DNA of 64,000 nt from Fodinibius sp036381435 (GCA_036381435.1 DASVCW010000038.1:67243-131242); one strand, 5' to 3'. Shown: positions 18,391-28,658, counted from the first letter of the stretch. The notes: generated by a model not told the origin, from the letters alone. Numbers and translations: made by a program.

Positions 18391-21300
18391 ATGTTTAAAA
18401 AGTTACTATCTACTGTGCTTTTTATGGCCTTTTTTGTGCCGGCAGCAGCCTTAGCGCAAACAGGATCTATAGAAGGTACGGTTACCGATGCAGAAACGGG
18501 CGAAACCGTTCCCGGTGCGAACGTTTTTTTAGTGGAAATTAATCGTGGGGCTGCTACCAATGCAGAAGGGTATTACGAAATTTCCAATGTAGAGCCCGGA
18601 ACGTATACGCTCCGTGTTACTTTTGTGGGTTATCAAACCTATAGTAACCAAGTCACTATTGAAGCGGGTGAAACCATTCAGCATGATGTTCAATTGCAAA
18701 TGGGGGCACAGCTTGATGAGGTAATTGTCACCGGCTTTGGAGAAGAAAGCAGGATTGAATATACCGGTTCCGCTTCTTCAGTTAATGTAAGTAATGAAAT
18801 TGAAAATGTACCTGTGGTAAATGTAGGTTCTGCTTTGCAGGGTTCTGTTACCGGACTAAATATAACAGCCGGTTCCGGGACACCCGGTTCTCCGGTTGAA
18901 TTTAATATTCGAGGTGTAAGTTCCATTAACGCCGGCGGAGAACCCCTTGTTGTGTTGGATGGTATTCCTATTGTCACAGATAGCCCCCAGTATGGTCTCA
19001 GTTCTGATCAGGGAGTTTTAGCATCCATACCTCCCCAAAATATAGCAAGTATAACGGTACTTAAAGGGCCAGTGGCTACAGCACAATATGGAGCAGAAGG
19101 AGCAAATGGAGTTGTCGTGATTACAACCAAGAAGGGAACTGCAGGTGAAACCCAATACTCCGTGAGCTACAAACAAGGAATTGTTGGAAGAGCGGTACCA
19201 TACCCGGAAATGGTAAGTGCTTTTGAATATGCGGAGCTTTACAAAGAAGGGGTCATAAATGCTGCAAAAGTAAATGGTGAACCGGCGCCGGATCCATCAG
19301 ATATAGCCGTTCCCTTCGCCTGGAATGGACAAACCAATACCAATTGGAGAAATCTCATGACCAGAGACAATCCAATGACAAGATCTCTTCAAATTTCTGC
19401 CAGCGGCGGTACTCAACAAGCCACCTATTTTGGGTCTTTTGACTATCAAGATTCAGAAAGTGTTGTTATTGGCAGTGATTATAAGCGCTTTGCAGGTACC
19501 TTTAATTTTGGCTATGAGTTTAGTGAGAATATAGATATTAGTAATCAATTTTTAGGTTCCTTTTCTCAATTGTCCGGTATCCGTGAGGGAGCGGCTTATT
19601 TTGCCAACCCAACGGCGGCCCCGCTTTTTTTGCTGCCAACTACTCCGGCCCGCAATGCAGATGGATCTATTTATATCGGCCCTAAACTCACCCAATATAA
19701 TCCATTATGGGTTGAAGAGAATGATATCAGCAGGACCAGGAATTATCGTCTGATCAATAGCACCAAACTTAATGTTGACCTGCTTGATAACCTAGCCTTT
19801 CACAGTGAGGCCGGTTTCGATTATTCTGTTTTAACAGAAAAAACATATGGAAATCCTGTTCATGGCTGGGCCGCTGATCTTGGTGGTTTTGCGCGCAGTG
19901 TGAGCAATTCAGTCTTTCAGGCTACACTACAAAATGGTTTTAGCTATAATTATACTATAAACGAAAATAACTCCCTTGATGCACGGCTTGTTAATACCTT
20001 AAAATTTTATAACGAGAGTCAATTAATTGCCTCTGGAATAGGTTTTGCAAGTACGGGTTTAACTAATCTTGCATCGGCGGCAACACCGCTTTATTCCTAT
20101 TATGGTGTTGAGGATGGTTCCCTTGTATCTTTCTTAGGTAAAGTGCATTACAGTTACAAAGATAAGATATTTTTAGATGGAACCATTCGACGTGAAGGAA
20201 ATTCGCGTTTTGCTGAAGGGCATCGCTGGGGAACTTTTTATGGTTTAGGAGCCGGCTGGTTAGTTTCAGCTGAAGATTTTCTCAGTGATAGTGATGTGGT
20301 TAACCTGTTAAAAATAAGAGCTTCTTACGGGGTAAGTGGTAACAACGCCATAGGGCGTAATGAATATCAATCATTCCTCGGCTTTCAGGATGCTTATGCT
20401 CAGCAGGGAGCTATTTATCCGGATCAGCTGGGTAATCCTCTGCTTACATGGGAAAAAAAGCGATCCATGGAAGTTGGTGTTCAATTTGGCTTATATAACA
20501 ACAGAATCGATGGTGAAGTCACTGTTTTCCGTGCCAACACTTACGACTTGCTCTACAATGTGCCTCTCTCAAGAACAACTGGTTTCAACGAGCAGTTAAC
20601 AAATATAGGGGAACTGGAAGCAAAAGGAATAGAAGTAGGTTTAAATTCCGATATTGTACGAACAGATGACTTTGTGATGACTTTAAGAGGTAATTTTACC
20701 TATGTGACAAACGAAGTTACTCAATTACCGACTGACGCTACCGGTACAGAGCTAACTGTTTTAGACAGGATGCGATATGTGGCAGAAGGACATCCGGTAA
20801 GAGAATGGTATATGAGAACCTGGGCTGGTGTTGATCCCCAAACCGGATTACCCCTTTGGGAGGTTAATGACGGGGACGATACACCTGGTGAACTAACCTC
20901 TGTTTATTCTGAAGCAAATCCTGAGTACCAAGGTGCCACCGCTATTCCTACTCATTACGGAAGTGTTGGATTGAACGTAAACTATAAAGGATTTTATGCC
21001 GGGGCCAGCTTATTCGGTTCATTCGGAAATAAAGTCTATTACGGATACGCTGAATACCAATATTCCGATGGTGAATATATTTATCCTTCTATGGCGGTAC
21101 AACTGGATCGCTGGCAAGCACCGGGTGATATAACCGATACCCCAAGAGTCATAGACGGAGGTAACAATAATTCAAACGGTAATTCATCCCGCTTTTTGTA
21201 TGATGCGTCTTATTTAAGGCTGCAGGTAGTACGTATAGGATATAAACTGCCGGCCAGTTTGCTTAGCGAATTAAATATCGGAGTACGCGGAGTGAATATA

Positions 21301-21441
21301 TTTTTAACCGGTCGTAATTTGTGGACTCATAGGTTTGATGATGACTTGATATGGGGGCCACAAGTTGATGACACAGGTTTTATAGATGTGAATAATCAGG
21401 CTCAAAAAGCTTTTACAGCCGGTATTAATATTAAATTTTAA
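18391..21441 (+). CDS. SusC/RagA-type TonB-dependent outer-membrane receptor
   Basis: 1016 aa. Signal peptide 1-23 (ending ALAQ), CarboxypepD_reg-like beta-sandwich at about 24-110 (GSIEGTVTDAETGETVPGANVFL), a TonB-box-like DEVIVTGF at about 110, the plug domain at about 120-250 (FNIRGVSSINAGGEPLVVLDGIPI...VLKGPVATAQYGAEGANGVVVITTK), then a 22-stranded barrel ending in the hydrophobic-aromatic NIKF. It works with the SusD-like lipoprotein encoded 2 bp downstream to import a bound oligomer across the outer membrane, powered by TonB-ExbBD. The cargo cannot be read from sequence; no glycoside hydrolase or peptidase is adjacent. The first 146 nt are almost identical to those of the second susC (23437). 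Confidence 0.95.
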   Translation: MFKKLLSTVLFMAFFVPAAALAQTGSIEGTVTDAETGETVPGANVFLVEINRGAATNAEGYYEISNVEPGTYTLRVTFVGYQTYSNQVTIEAGETIQHDVQLQMGAQLDEVIVTGFGEESRIEYTGSASSVNVSNEIENVPVVNVGSALQGSVTGLNITAGSGTPGSPVEFNIRGVSSINAGGEPLVVLDGIPIVTDSPQYGLSSDQGVLASIPPQNIASITVLKGPVATAQYGAEGANGVVVITTKKGTAGETQYSVSYKQGIVGRAVPYPEMVSAFEYAELYKEGVINAAKVNGEPAPDPSDIAVPFAWNGQTNTNWRNLMTRDNPMTRSLQISASGGTQQATYFGSFDYQDSESVVIGSDYKRFAGTFNFGYEFSENIDISNQFLGSFSQLSGIREGAAYFANPTAAPLFLLPTTPARNADGSIYIGPKLTQYNPLWVEENDISRTRNYRLINSTKLNVDLLDNLAFHSEAGFDYSVLTEKTYGNPVHGWAADLGGFARSVSNSVFQATLQNGFSYNYTINENNSLDARLVNTLKFYNESQLIASGIGFASTGLTNLASAATPLYSYYGVEDGSLVSFLGKVHYSYKDKIFLDGTIRREGNSRFAEGHRWGTFYGLGAGWLVSAEDFLSDSDVVNLLKIRASYGVSGNNAIGRNEYQSFLGFQDAYAQQGAIYPDQLGNPLLTWEKKRSMEVGVQFGLYNNRIDGEVTVFRANTYDLLYNVPLSRTTGFNEQLTNIGELEAKGIEVGLNSDIVRTDDFVMTLRGNFTYVTNEVTQLPTDATGTELTVLDRMRYVAEGHPVREWYMRTWAGVDPQTGLPLWEVNDGDDTPGELTSVYSEANPEYQGATAIPTHYGSVGLNVNYKGFYAGASLFGSFGNKVYYGYAEYQYSDGEYIYPSMAVQLDRWQAPGDITDTPRVIDGGNNNSNGNSSRFLYDASYLRLQVVRIGYKLPASLLSELNIGVRGVNIFLTGRNLWTHRFDDDLIWGPQVDDTGFIDVNNQAQKAFTAGINIKF

Positions 21442-21443
21442 AA

Positions 21444-22853
21444 ATGTGTTTAACGATGAAATATTTATCTAAACTAATAATAGCACTGCTTTTAACAGCA
21501 GGTATAACGACGGCGGGCTGTTCAGATTTGTTAAATCCATCTACGCCTCAGAGTAAACCTATAGAAAGCGTTCAAAATGTCGATGATTTGTCAGGGCTTA
21601 TGAATGGCGCTTACAGCCGATTAGGTCAGACCCCTCTATATGGACGTGATTATGTGGTACTTGGTGATGTTCGCACGGGTAACGCCTGGAGTAATGGGTA
21701 TTCAGGTAGATTTGTTAACTCATCAATGCTGCAAGTAACTCCGCAAGCATCATTGGGTATTTGGGATGCCGCTTATGAGGTTATTTCAAATACTAACATC
21801 ATTATTAACAGTGATGTAGAGGGTGAGGGGGTTGGCCAGATCAAAGGTCAGGCTTACGCAGTTCGTGCCTTAAGTCATATGATGCTGCTGAAAATGTACG
21901 GACAGCAATCAGTGGATGGAAGTGACCTTGGCATCCCTTATGTGACCACCTTTGGAGAACGGGAAAACTTTTTTCCAAGCAGGCCAACTATTGATCAAAC
22001 GCTGGCGAAGATTGAAGCCGATTATCTAAGGGCAATAGACTTATTGGATCCTTCAGTCACTGGTCCTAAACCCACAATGACCTATTATGCTGCTCAAGCT
22101 TTACTTTCCCGTTTCTACTTATTTGCGGGAAATTATCAAGGTGCTTCAGAAGCTGCTAAAGAAGTCATTGATAGTGGAGTTTATAGCCTTGTACCGGCAA
22201 GCGAATATGTTGCCGCCTGGGCAAGTGACGGCGAGCCTTCCGTAATTTTTGAAATAGACATGAATACAACCGATAGCCGGGGCAGCAACAGTATATTTCA
22301 GATTTTGCGGGGAGAAGCTTACGGAGATGTTGAGGTGACTGAAGAATTATTTAATTTATTTGGTCCCAATGATGTCCGTAACGATCTTTACGGCACTGAG
22401 GTAACAAGCGCAGATGGTGCTTCCGCTCGAGTGAATTATCGAGTAGTCGCAAAATTTCAGGACCAATACAAAAATACTCCGGTTATTCGCTATGCTGAGG
22501 TTATCCTTAACTATGCGGAAGCACAGGCTCGTCTCGGTAATTTGGTAGAAGCGTTAACCTACCTAAATATGATTCCTTCCAATCGTAATGCGACAACTTA
22601 TACAGCTGTAACTCAGGCTGCTCTAGTTGATAATATTCTACTGGAGCGCCGTAAGGAGTTGGCTATGGAAGGACTTTATTACTGGCAGTTGATGAGAACC
22701 GGTCAGGGTATAACAAGAACCGGTATGCGCCAAGATGTTAGTTCGAACGAGGTAACCGTACCTTATGGCAATCCTAGATTGGCATATCCTATACCAATAC
22801 AGGAGATGGATGCTAATCCGAACATGCAACAAAATGCAGGTTATGGAGGCTAA
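21444..22853 (+). CDS. SusD/RagB-type substrate-binding lipoprotein
   Basis: 469 aa. The lipobox TTAGC gives a lipidated Cys at residue 26 from ATG 21444, or 22 if ATG 21456 is used. The SusD fold shows the N-terminal LNPSTPQSKPIESVQNVDDLSGLMNGAYSRL, the TPR-like helices IKGQAYAVRALSHMMLLKMYG, and the C-terminal YAEVILNYAEAQARLGN and LLERRKELAMEGLYYWQLMRTG. It caps the SusC barrel on the cell surface. Only 2 bp separate it from susC, so the two are co-transcribed, and a strong terminator follows 29 bp after its stop, closing the two-gene operon. Confidence 0.95.
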   Translation: MCLTMKYLSKLIIALLLTAGITTAGCSDLLNPSTPQSKPIESVQNVDDLSGLMNGAYSRLGQTPLYGRDYVVLGDVRTGNAWSNGYSGRFVNSSMLQVTPQASLGIWDAAYEVISNTNIIINSDVEGEGVGQIKGQAYAVRALSHMMLLKMYGQQSVDGSDLGIPYVTTFGERENFFPSRPTIDQTLAKIEADYLRAIDLLDPSVTGPKPTMTYYAAQALLSRFYLFAGNYQGASEAAKEVIDSGVYSLVPASEYVAAWASDGEPSVIFEIDMNTTDSRGSNSIFQILRGEAYGDVEVTEELFNLFGPNDVRNDLYGTEVTSADGASARVNYRVVAKFQDQYKNTPVIRYAEVILNYAEAQARLGNLVEALTYLNMIPSNRNATTYTAVTQAALVDNILLERRKELAMEGLYYWQLMRTGQGITRTGMRQDVSSNEVTVPYGNPRLAYPIPIQEMDANPNMQQNAGYGG

Positions 22854-22881
22854 TTTTTACCCTGTATAACCCCCACTCTTT

Positions 22882-22916
22882 AAGCCATCCCGGAAGTTTC
22901 GGGATGGCTTTTTTAT
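22882..22916 (+). terminator. Rho-independent terminator of the first susCD operon
   Basis: An 11-bp perfect stem AAGCCATCCCG (22882-22892) / CGGGATGGCTT (22900-22910) with a 7-nt loop and a T6 tail. Confidence 0.93.
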
Positions 22917-23436
22917 TTAAACTTTTTTCCGTGGGAATGACAACTTTCATTCAATTCATTCAACCCCTTAGAGAGTAGTATGTCGTGAAAAACTCTTTTA
23001 TTGCCCTTCCTAAGCAATAATTACAACATTTTACAAAAAAATTTTTGTAGGATGTTTTAGCTGTTTTAAGCAAAAAAACCTTTCTCTTTATAAGTTTTTT
23101 CATTTCTAAGCCTTTTTATAACAAGTACTTATAGTTAACCCATGCTTTTTCAAATACTAACGGAAGTAGTAATCTATAAAAGATTTTAAGGAAATTTAGT
23201 TGACATTAAAGTAATACTGCCTATTGCGTGAGTGTAATATTTTGCTATATTGGTTTTAAAGGTATCTGAAGGCACTTGATAGAACGGCTTAGACAATATC
23301 GGCAACAACAGATTGCTGTATCATCTGAAGCAAATCAAAGGAAGGTTGGTTACCTATTAAAGTGCAGGTAAAAAAATAAACCCATTCAAAAAAAGAATGG
23401 GTAAAATAAATCATAACAAAAAAGAGGTAATCTATT
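22917..23436. promoter_or_regulatory. 520-bp leader region of the second susC, with candidate promoter at 23223-23253
   Basis: AT-rich with no gene. ATTG (23223-23226), a 19-nt spacer, TATATTGG (23246-23253) is a one-mismatch match to TTTG-N19-TAnnTTTG in the -7 box, with the same spacing as the candidate before the first susC. An alternative TTGACA is at 23200-23205. The predicted leader is about 175 nt and includes the short palindrome CCCATTCAAAAAAAGAATGGG at 23381-23401. AAAGAGGT lies 11 nt before ATG 23437. Confidence 0.35.
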
Positions 23437-26400
23437 ATGCTTAGAAAGTTACTATCTACTGTACTTTTTATGGCCTTTTTTGTGCCGGCAGCAGCTTTGG
23501 CGCAAACAGGATCTATAGAAGGTACGGTTACCGATGCAGAAACCGGCGAAACCGTTCCCGGTGCTAATGTGTTTTTAGTGGAGAACAATCGCGGTGCGGC
23601 CACTGATATAGATGGAAATTATTCAATTTCCAATGTTGAACCGGGCACTTATACACTCCGCGTTACTTTTGTGGGTTATCAAACCTATACTGATCAGGTT
23701 GTTATTGAAGCCAATGAAACTTTGGATTATGATGTACAGCTGCAAATAGGGGCCGTTGGGCTTGATGAAGTGGTCGTTACAGGCTATGGTACCACCACTA
23801 AACGTGAGTTAACGGGTTCAATTGCCAGTATAGACGCAGGTGAAATTGAAGATGTTCCCGTACAAAACGTTGAATCTCTGCTTCAGGGACGGGCAGCCGG
23901 TGTAACCGTTACTGCTGTTTCCGGTAACCCGGGTGGCGGGTTCTCGGTAGATATCCGTGGAGCAGGTTCTATTAACGCTGGTGCTCAACCGTTGTATATT
24001 GTTGATGGTGTACCCATCAGTTTTAGTCCAACCTCCGGTGTTGCAAGTACTACACCTCTGAATGCAATTAACCCAAGCGATATTCTTTCTATAGAGGTAT
24101 TGAAAGATGCTGCTTCGGCCGCTATTTATGGCGCCCAGGCTGCCTCAGGTGTGGTTATTATTACCACGAAGAGCGGGCAGGCATCAGGGCCGACTCAAAT
24201 AACGGTTAGCGCAGAAACCGGTGTGACAATGGCCTCTGAAATGCCTGACTATTTGAGTACTCAACAGTATTTAGATTATATGGGAGAAATTTACGCTTAT
24301 AATACAGGTGCGAGTGTTGAAGAGGGAAGACAAGTTTACCAAGACTACTTTATAGGCGTTTTTGATACTCCCGGCAGAGACGGAGAAGAGTTGGCAAACA
24401 CTGACTGGCAGGACTTTATTTACCAACAGGGAGTAAGCCGCAGTTATAATGTTGCAGTTTCCGGTGGTAACGATAAGACTACTTTTTATCTTTCTGGTGC
24501 ACTTGAAAATGTAGACGGACACATTTTTAACAGTAGTTATGATGATGTAGGCTTAAGGGCGAACTTAGATCATAAAGTCAACGAGGATTTTAACATAGGT
24601 CTCAACCTCAACTTATCTAACTTTAATCAATTTGGGATTTGTCAGGATGGTAACTGGGTAAATTGTCCGACTTCACAAGCTATGTTTGAACCGCCCATGA
24701 CTTTCCCCTACTACAATGACGGAGAGTATGGAGCAAGTGTTTTAGGCCCTGTGGCCTGGAACCCAGCAGTAATTAAAGAGGAAGTTGAAAGAAATGTTAC
24801 TGTAGTTAGTGTAATAAGTAACCTTGATCTTAACTATCGCATAAACGATTGGTTACAGCTTAATGGTACTTTGGGTATTGACTACAGGGATTCACAGGAT
24901 GAGCGCTGGGAAACACCTATTGCTTCTCCCGCCACCGGTGGAAGTCTGGCATATACCTATAGAAATATAAAGAATTATATAGGTAATTTAAGACTCAACG
25001 GGGCCAGAACATTTGATGAAGTTCATAATGTTTCCGGTTTTGTGGGCGCAGAATATCGTCGCAATTATTATTCGTTGCAATATGTACAGGGGCAGGGTTT
25101 TCCCGGCAGTTTCTTTAAAGTATTAGATGCCGCCTCAACCCCAACGGGAGCAAGCGGTTCTAATACTGAATATCGACTGGGCAGCTATTTCGGAAACGTG
25201 AAGTATAATTATGATGACAAATACTTTATTTCTGTGGTTGCACGGTATGACGGGCACTCTCGTTTCGGTACGGAAACCCGCTGGGGATTATTTCCGTCTG
25301 TTTCAGGAGCCTGGAGGATTACCGAAGAAGACTTCTTTAATGTCGGCTTCATAAGTGAGCTCAAGCTGCGTGCAGGCTATGGTACTACCGGAAACGCAGG
25401 AGGAAACAGCCTTGGCAACTTTATAGCCCGCGGGCTTTATTCTGCCGTTGGTTCTTATAATGGCGCAACAGCCCTTACCCCCACCCAGTTGGCCAACGTC
25501 AATTTAGGTTGGGAAGAAGCGCAGGAAATAAATATCGGTTTAGATTTCGGATTAATGGACGGAAGAATATCAGGTTCTGTTGATGTTTATCAAAAAGACA
25601 ATGAGAACCTGTTGCTGGGCAGAGAGCTTCCTGTTGAAAGCGGTTTCGGATCTATTACTGAAAATGTGGGTACCGTTCGTAATCAGGGTATCGAGTTTGC
25701 AATTAATACCATAAATGTCAATACCCCTGATTTCTTATGGAGCACCCGTTTTAATACGGCCTTTATGAGTAATGAAATATTAGACCTTGGCGAGGATGAG
25801 TTTCTGAATGAAGATGCCACTTTTAGTGAACTTGGAGTAGGTCAGAAAATCGGTATTATCCAGGTACCTCGCTGGGCCGGTGTGAACCCCGCAGATGGCC
25901 GCCCTATGTGGTATGACGCGGAAGGAAATCTTACCTATACGCCTAATGGTGTTGATGACGCAATAATCTATAAAGACGGATTAGCAGAAGTTGTCGGTGG
26001 TTTTGGTAACACTTTGCGTTACAAAGGCTTGTCTCTGGATATATTCTTCCAGTTCAGCTTTGGGCAATGGGCTTTTGGTAATACCGACTATTACTTCAAT
26101 CGTACCCCCGATTTTCTCATGAATCTGAGCACAATAGTTTTGGACGGCTGGCGACAACCAGGCGATATAACTTATTTCCCAAGACCTGCCTTCGGGACCG
26201 GTTATACGGAAACCGGGAACTATAGGGTAACGCTTGGAACACAATCCATTTATAACGCAAGTTATATTCGTCTTAAAAACGTAACGCTGAGTTACAACCT
26301 TCCTGCTTCAATTACCGATAAACTGAATCTGGGAGGCGTTCGATTCTTTGCTACAGGTCTTAACCTGCATACATGGACTGCATGGCCGTATTATGATCCT

Positions 26401-26499
26401 GAAGTCGCTTTTGATGAGGATGATATCTATAAAAACCTGGTTGCGGCTTCTTACCCGGTTGGTATGAGAATCAATGCCGGCATTGAAATTCAGTTCTAA
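23437..26499 (+). CDS. SusC/RagA-type TonB-dependent outer-membrane receptor (second copy)
   Basis: 1020 aa with the same architecture as the first: signal peptide 1-23, CarboxypepD_reg-like domain 24-110, DEVVVTGYGT box at about 112-121, plug (VDIRGAGSINAGAQPLYIVDGVPI...IEVLKDAASAAIYGAQAASGVVIITTK), then a long barrel ending AGIEIQF. Unlike the first copy, the plug follows the standard SusC pattern VLKDASAAAIYG closely. After residue about 110 the two receptors diverge strongly, so they should carry different substrates. Starts a four-gene unit: susC, susD (29 bp gap), accessory lipoprotein (34 bp gap), then a terminator. Confidence 0.95.
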   Translation: MLRKLLSTVLFMAFFVPAAALAQTGSIEGTVTDAETGETVPGANVFLVENNRGAATDIDGNYSISNVEPGTYTLRVTFVGYQTYTDQVVIEANETLDYDVQLQIGAVGLDEVVVTGYGTTTKRELTGSIASIDAGEIEDVPVQNVESLLQGRAAGVTVTAVSGNPGGGFSVDIRGAGSINAGAQPLYIVDGVPISFSPTSGVASTTPLNAINPSDILSIEVLKDAASAAIYGAQAASGVVIITTKSGQASGPTQITVSAETGVTMASEMPDYLSTQQYLDYMGEIYAYNTGASVEEGRQVYQDYFIGVFDTPGRDGEELANTDWQDFIYQQGVSRSYNVAVSGGNDKTTFYLSGALENVDGHIFNSSYDDVGLRANLDHKVNEDFNIGLNLNLSNFNQFGICQDGNWVNCPTSQAMFEPPMTFPYYNDGEYGASVLGPVAWNPAVIKEEVERNVTVVSVISNLDLNYRINDWLQLNGTLGIDYRDSQDERWETPIASPATGGSLAYTYRNIKNYIGNLRLNGARTFDEVHNVSGFVGAEYRRNYYSLQYVQGQGFPGSFFKVLDAASTPTGASGSNTEYRLGSYFGNVKYNYDDKYFISVVARYDGHSRFGTETRWGLFPSVSGAWRITEEDFFNVGFISELKLRAGYGTTGNAGGNSLGNFIARGLYSAVGSYNGATALTPTQLANVNLGWEEAQEINIGLDFGLMDGRISGSVDVYQKDNENLLLGRELPVESGFGSITENVGTVRNQGIEFAINTINVNTPDFLWSTRFNTAFMSNEILDLGEDEFLNEDATFSELGVGQKIGIIQVPRWAGVNPADGRPMWYDAEGNLTYTPNGVDDAIIYKDGLAEVVGGFGNTLRYKGLSLDIFFQFSFGQWAFGNTDYYFNRTPDFLMNLSTIVLDGWRQPGDITYFPRPAFGTGYTETGNYRVTLGTQSIYNASYIRLKNVTLSYNLPASITDKLNLGGVRFFATGLNLHTWTAWPYYDPEVAFDEDDIYKNLVAASYPVGMRINAGIEIQF

Positions 26500-26528
26500 A
26501 CGATTTAAAAAAATTAGAGGACTAAATT

Positions 26529-28001
26529 ATGAAGAAACTAAAATTGATAAAATATATAGCAGTTATTGCAATACTGTTTACAGGATGCGATGACTTATTG
26601 AATAAACCTGAACCGGCTACATCCGTATCCGGAGAAGTGGTTTTAACATCAGAAAATGGGGTTAATGCCCTCAGGGCTTCCATTTATTCTAAATTAAGGG
26701 CCAGCTTTGACTATACCACAGAATATTTTGTGGGGCCAAGTGCTATGGCAGATGAAACGAGAAACCGTCCGGGTTCCAGTCGTTTTCAAGGATTGACTTC
26801 CGCAAATAGTAGCGACGGAGGTACTGACGGTTTATCTTCTTACGGTTCTACCTATAATATTCTGTTGGATGCAAATCTGATGATTGGTGCTGTAGAAGCA
26901 GATGTACTGCCGCAGGAAACGCTGGACAGATATCGGGGTGAAGCTTATGCTATCCGCGCTTTTGTTATGCATCACCTGGTGCGTTCTTTAGGCTATGAAC
27001 CGGGAATGGCTGTTGACGGGTTCGATCTTGGTATTCCTATCATTACCAGCCCCACGCTGGATATTTCTGATGTGCAGCCAACTCCCCGAGCCACGGTCTC
27101 TGCGATATATGAGCAAATTCTAAGTGATCTGGCTCAAGCCAAAACCCTGCTCGAAGGCTATAATAGTGATAATACCTATATTACTGAGGCTTTTGTTGAC
27201 GGCCTTACGGCTCGTGTTAACCTATATGCCGGAAATTGGGCGGCAGCCGATGCGGCCGCTACCGAAGCCATTGCCAATGCTAACAGCGGAGGTATTGTTT
27301 TGGTAACCGATTCAGCTACAGTTGCAGATATGTTTGATGAAACCGGCCCTGATCATCCCGAAGCTTTATTTGAGCTGGAAGTAAATCCTGATACGGAACC
27401 CATTGCCGGTAGTGCCGTTAATAATGGGCTTGCTGCTTATACAGCTACCTATTGGATAGCACAAGTTCCCACCAACTTTGTTATTGATTTATATAATGCT
27501 GCAGATAACCGCCTCGGGTGGTATGGGCCTTGCTTTGATAATAGTGCGGGCGCCCCGGAGGATGGCTGTACTGATGTCAATGACGAAGGCTGGGAAATCC
27601 AGAAATGGAATGCGGAAAAAGGTAACGCAACAGACGATATACCTTATATGCGCATAGCTGAAATGTATCTAATACAGGCAGAAGCAAGGGCTAAAGCAAA
27701 TAACAGTGTTGCGGCCGGCATAGGCCCTCTAAATACATTGCGACAGGCAAGAGGACTGGGGCCTGTAGCAGCTGTTGATTTTGCTACCTTAACGGCATTT
27801 GAAGATGAAATACTCAATGAAAGAGTTCGTGAATTAGCAGTCGAAGGACATCGTTTTTGGGATCTCAAGCGCTTGGGCAGGAATATTCCAAATCCTGATG
27901 GTACCACTAAAATCCGATACGACAGTTACAGAATATTGGATAACTTCGGTGCGGGCCTCCTTAGTGCTAACCCGGAGCTTGTTGAAAACCCAGGTTACTA
28001 A
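26529..28001 (+). CDS. SusD/RagB-type substrate-binding lipoprotein (second copy)
   Basis: 490 aa. Lipobox LFTGC puts the lipidated Cys at residue 20. SusD features are DDLLNKPEP at the mature start, YRGEAYAIRAFVMHHLVRSLGYEP (about 138-161), IPYMRIAEMYLIQAEARAKAN and the C-terminal ILNERVRELAVEGHRFWDLKRLGRN. The mature protein has two Cys in a GPCFDNSAGAPEDGC loop (about 335-349), probably a disulfide in the ligand-facing region. AGAGGA precedes the ATG by 9 nt. Partner of the receptor immediately upstream. Confidence 0.95.
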   Translation: MKKLKLIKYIAVIAILFTGCDDLLNKPEPATSVSGEVVLTSENGVNALRASIYSKLRASFDYTTEYFVGPSAMADETRNRPGSSRFQGLTSANSSDGGTDGLSSYGSTYNILLDANLMIGAVEADVLPQETLDRYRGEAYAIRAFVMHHLVRSLGYEPGMAVDGFDLGIPIITSPTLDISDVQPTPRATVSAIYEQILSDLAQAKTLLEGYNSDNTYITEAFVDGLTARVNLYAGNWAAADAAATEAIANANSGGIVLVTDSATVADMFDETGPDHPEALFELEVNPDTEPIAGSAVNNGLAAYTATYWIAQVPTNFVIDLYNAADNRLGWYGPCFDNSAGAPEDGCTDVNDEGWEIQKWNAEKGNATDDIPYMRIAEMYLIQAEARAKANNSVAAGIGPLNTLRQARGLGPVAAVDFATLTAFEDEILNERVRELAVEGHRFWDLKRLGRNIPNPDGTTKIRYDSYRILDNFGAGLLSANPELVENPGY

Positions 28002-28035
28002 CGACTAATTTTTTAACGATTAAGGTATTATTACT

Positions 28036-28536
28036 ATGAAAAAATCAATAAAATATACACTGTTACTGCTGGCAACGGCCCCGTTGCTTTTCGCCGGTTG
28101 TGAGTCACTTTTTAACAAAGGTGATGTAGAGAAAGTATATACCGGGCCGGACCTGGTTGAGTTCAAACCTCTTACCACTGAGATGCAAATTGTAGTTGAT
28201 AGTCTCGGTAATCATAGTGGAGGTGTTGCCGAACTCAAAGTGCAGCTGATCAGTGCAGAGGGACTTGCCGAATCTGACGTTGCGGTCAGTTTCAGCGTTG
28301 ATGGGTCATCAACTGCCACCGATGGTCACTACAATTTAAGTGCTACCTCTGTGACGATACCCAGCGGTTCTGCTACTACCAGTTTCACCATTACTGTTCC
28401 TTCCGATGCTAATATAGCGGTAGGAGATGAGTTCACAGTCATCTTGAATATGGGTGAGGTAAGTGGTGCTGTAGCAGCAGAGAATCTGGACCAAGCCATA
28501 GTATATATTCAGGGTGTGGAACCAGAGGAGGAATAA
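28036..28536 (+). CDS. SusCD-associated accessory lipoprotein, Calx-beta/DUF4843-like
   Basis: 166 aa. Lipobox LFAGC, Cys22. The mature part is one all-beta domain with SVDGSSTATDGHYNLSATSVTIPSGSATTSFTITVPSD, which has the Calx-beta-like pattern (Ser/Thr-rich strands, A-T-D-G-x-Y). Such small lipoproteins often sit third in SusCD operons as surface glycan- or peptide-binding accessories; that role is inferred from position. It is followed by a terminator, so it closes the operon begun at 23437. The very acidic C-terminus is EPEEE. Confidence 0.75.
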   Translation: MKKSIKYTLLLLATAPLLFAGCESLFNKGDVEKVYTGPDLVEFKPLTTEMQIVVDSLGNHSGGVAELKVQLISAEGLAESDVAVSFSVDGSSTATDGHYNLSATSVTIPSGSATTSFTITVPSDANIAVGDEFTVILNMGEVSGAVAAENLDQAIVYIQGVEPEEE

Positions 28537-28583
28537 TTATCCATTATACTATTATATGCTGTAGTTGAACTAATAAAATAAAT

Positions 28584-28616
28584 GAAAAGCCGTGCCAATT
28601 GGTGCGGCTTTTTTTA
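28584..28616 (+). terminator. Rho-independent terminator of the second susCD operon
   Basis: Stem AAAAGCCGTGCC / GGTGCGGCTTTT with two G-T pairs and an AATT loop, followed by a T-rich tail, 48 bp after the stop at 28536. Confidence 0.85.
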
Positions 28617-28658
28617 TTATATTTTGGAAAATGATTTAAGCAATGAGTCTTATTAATT

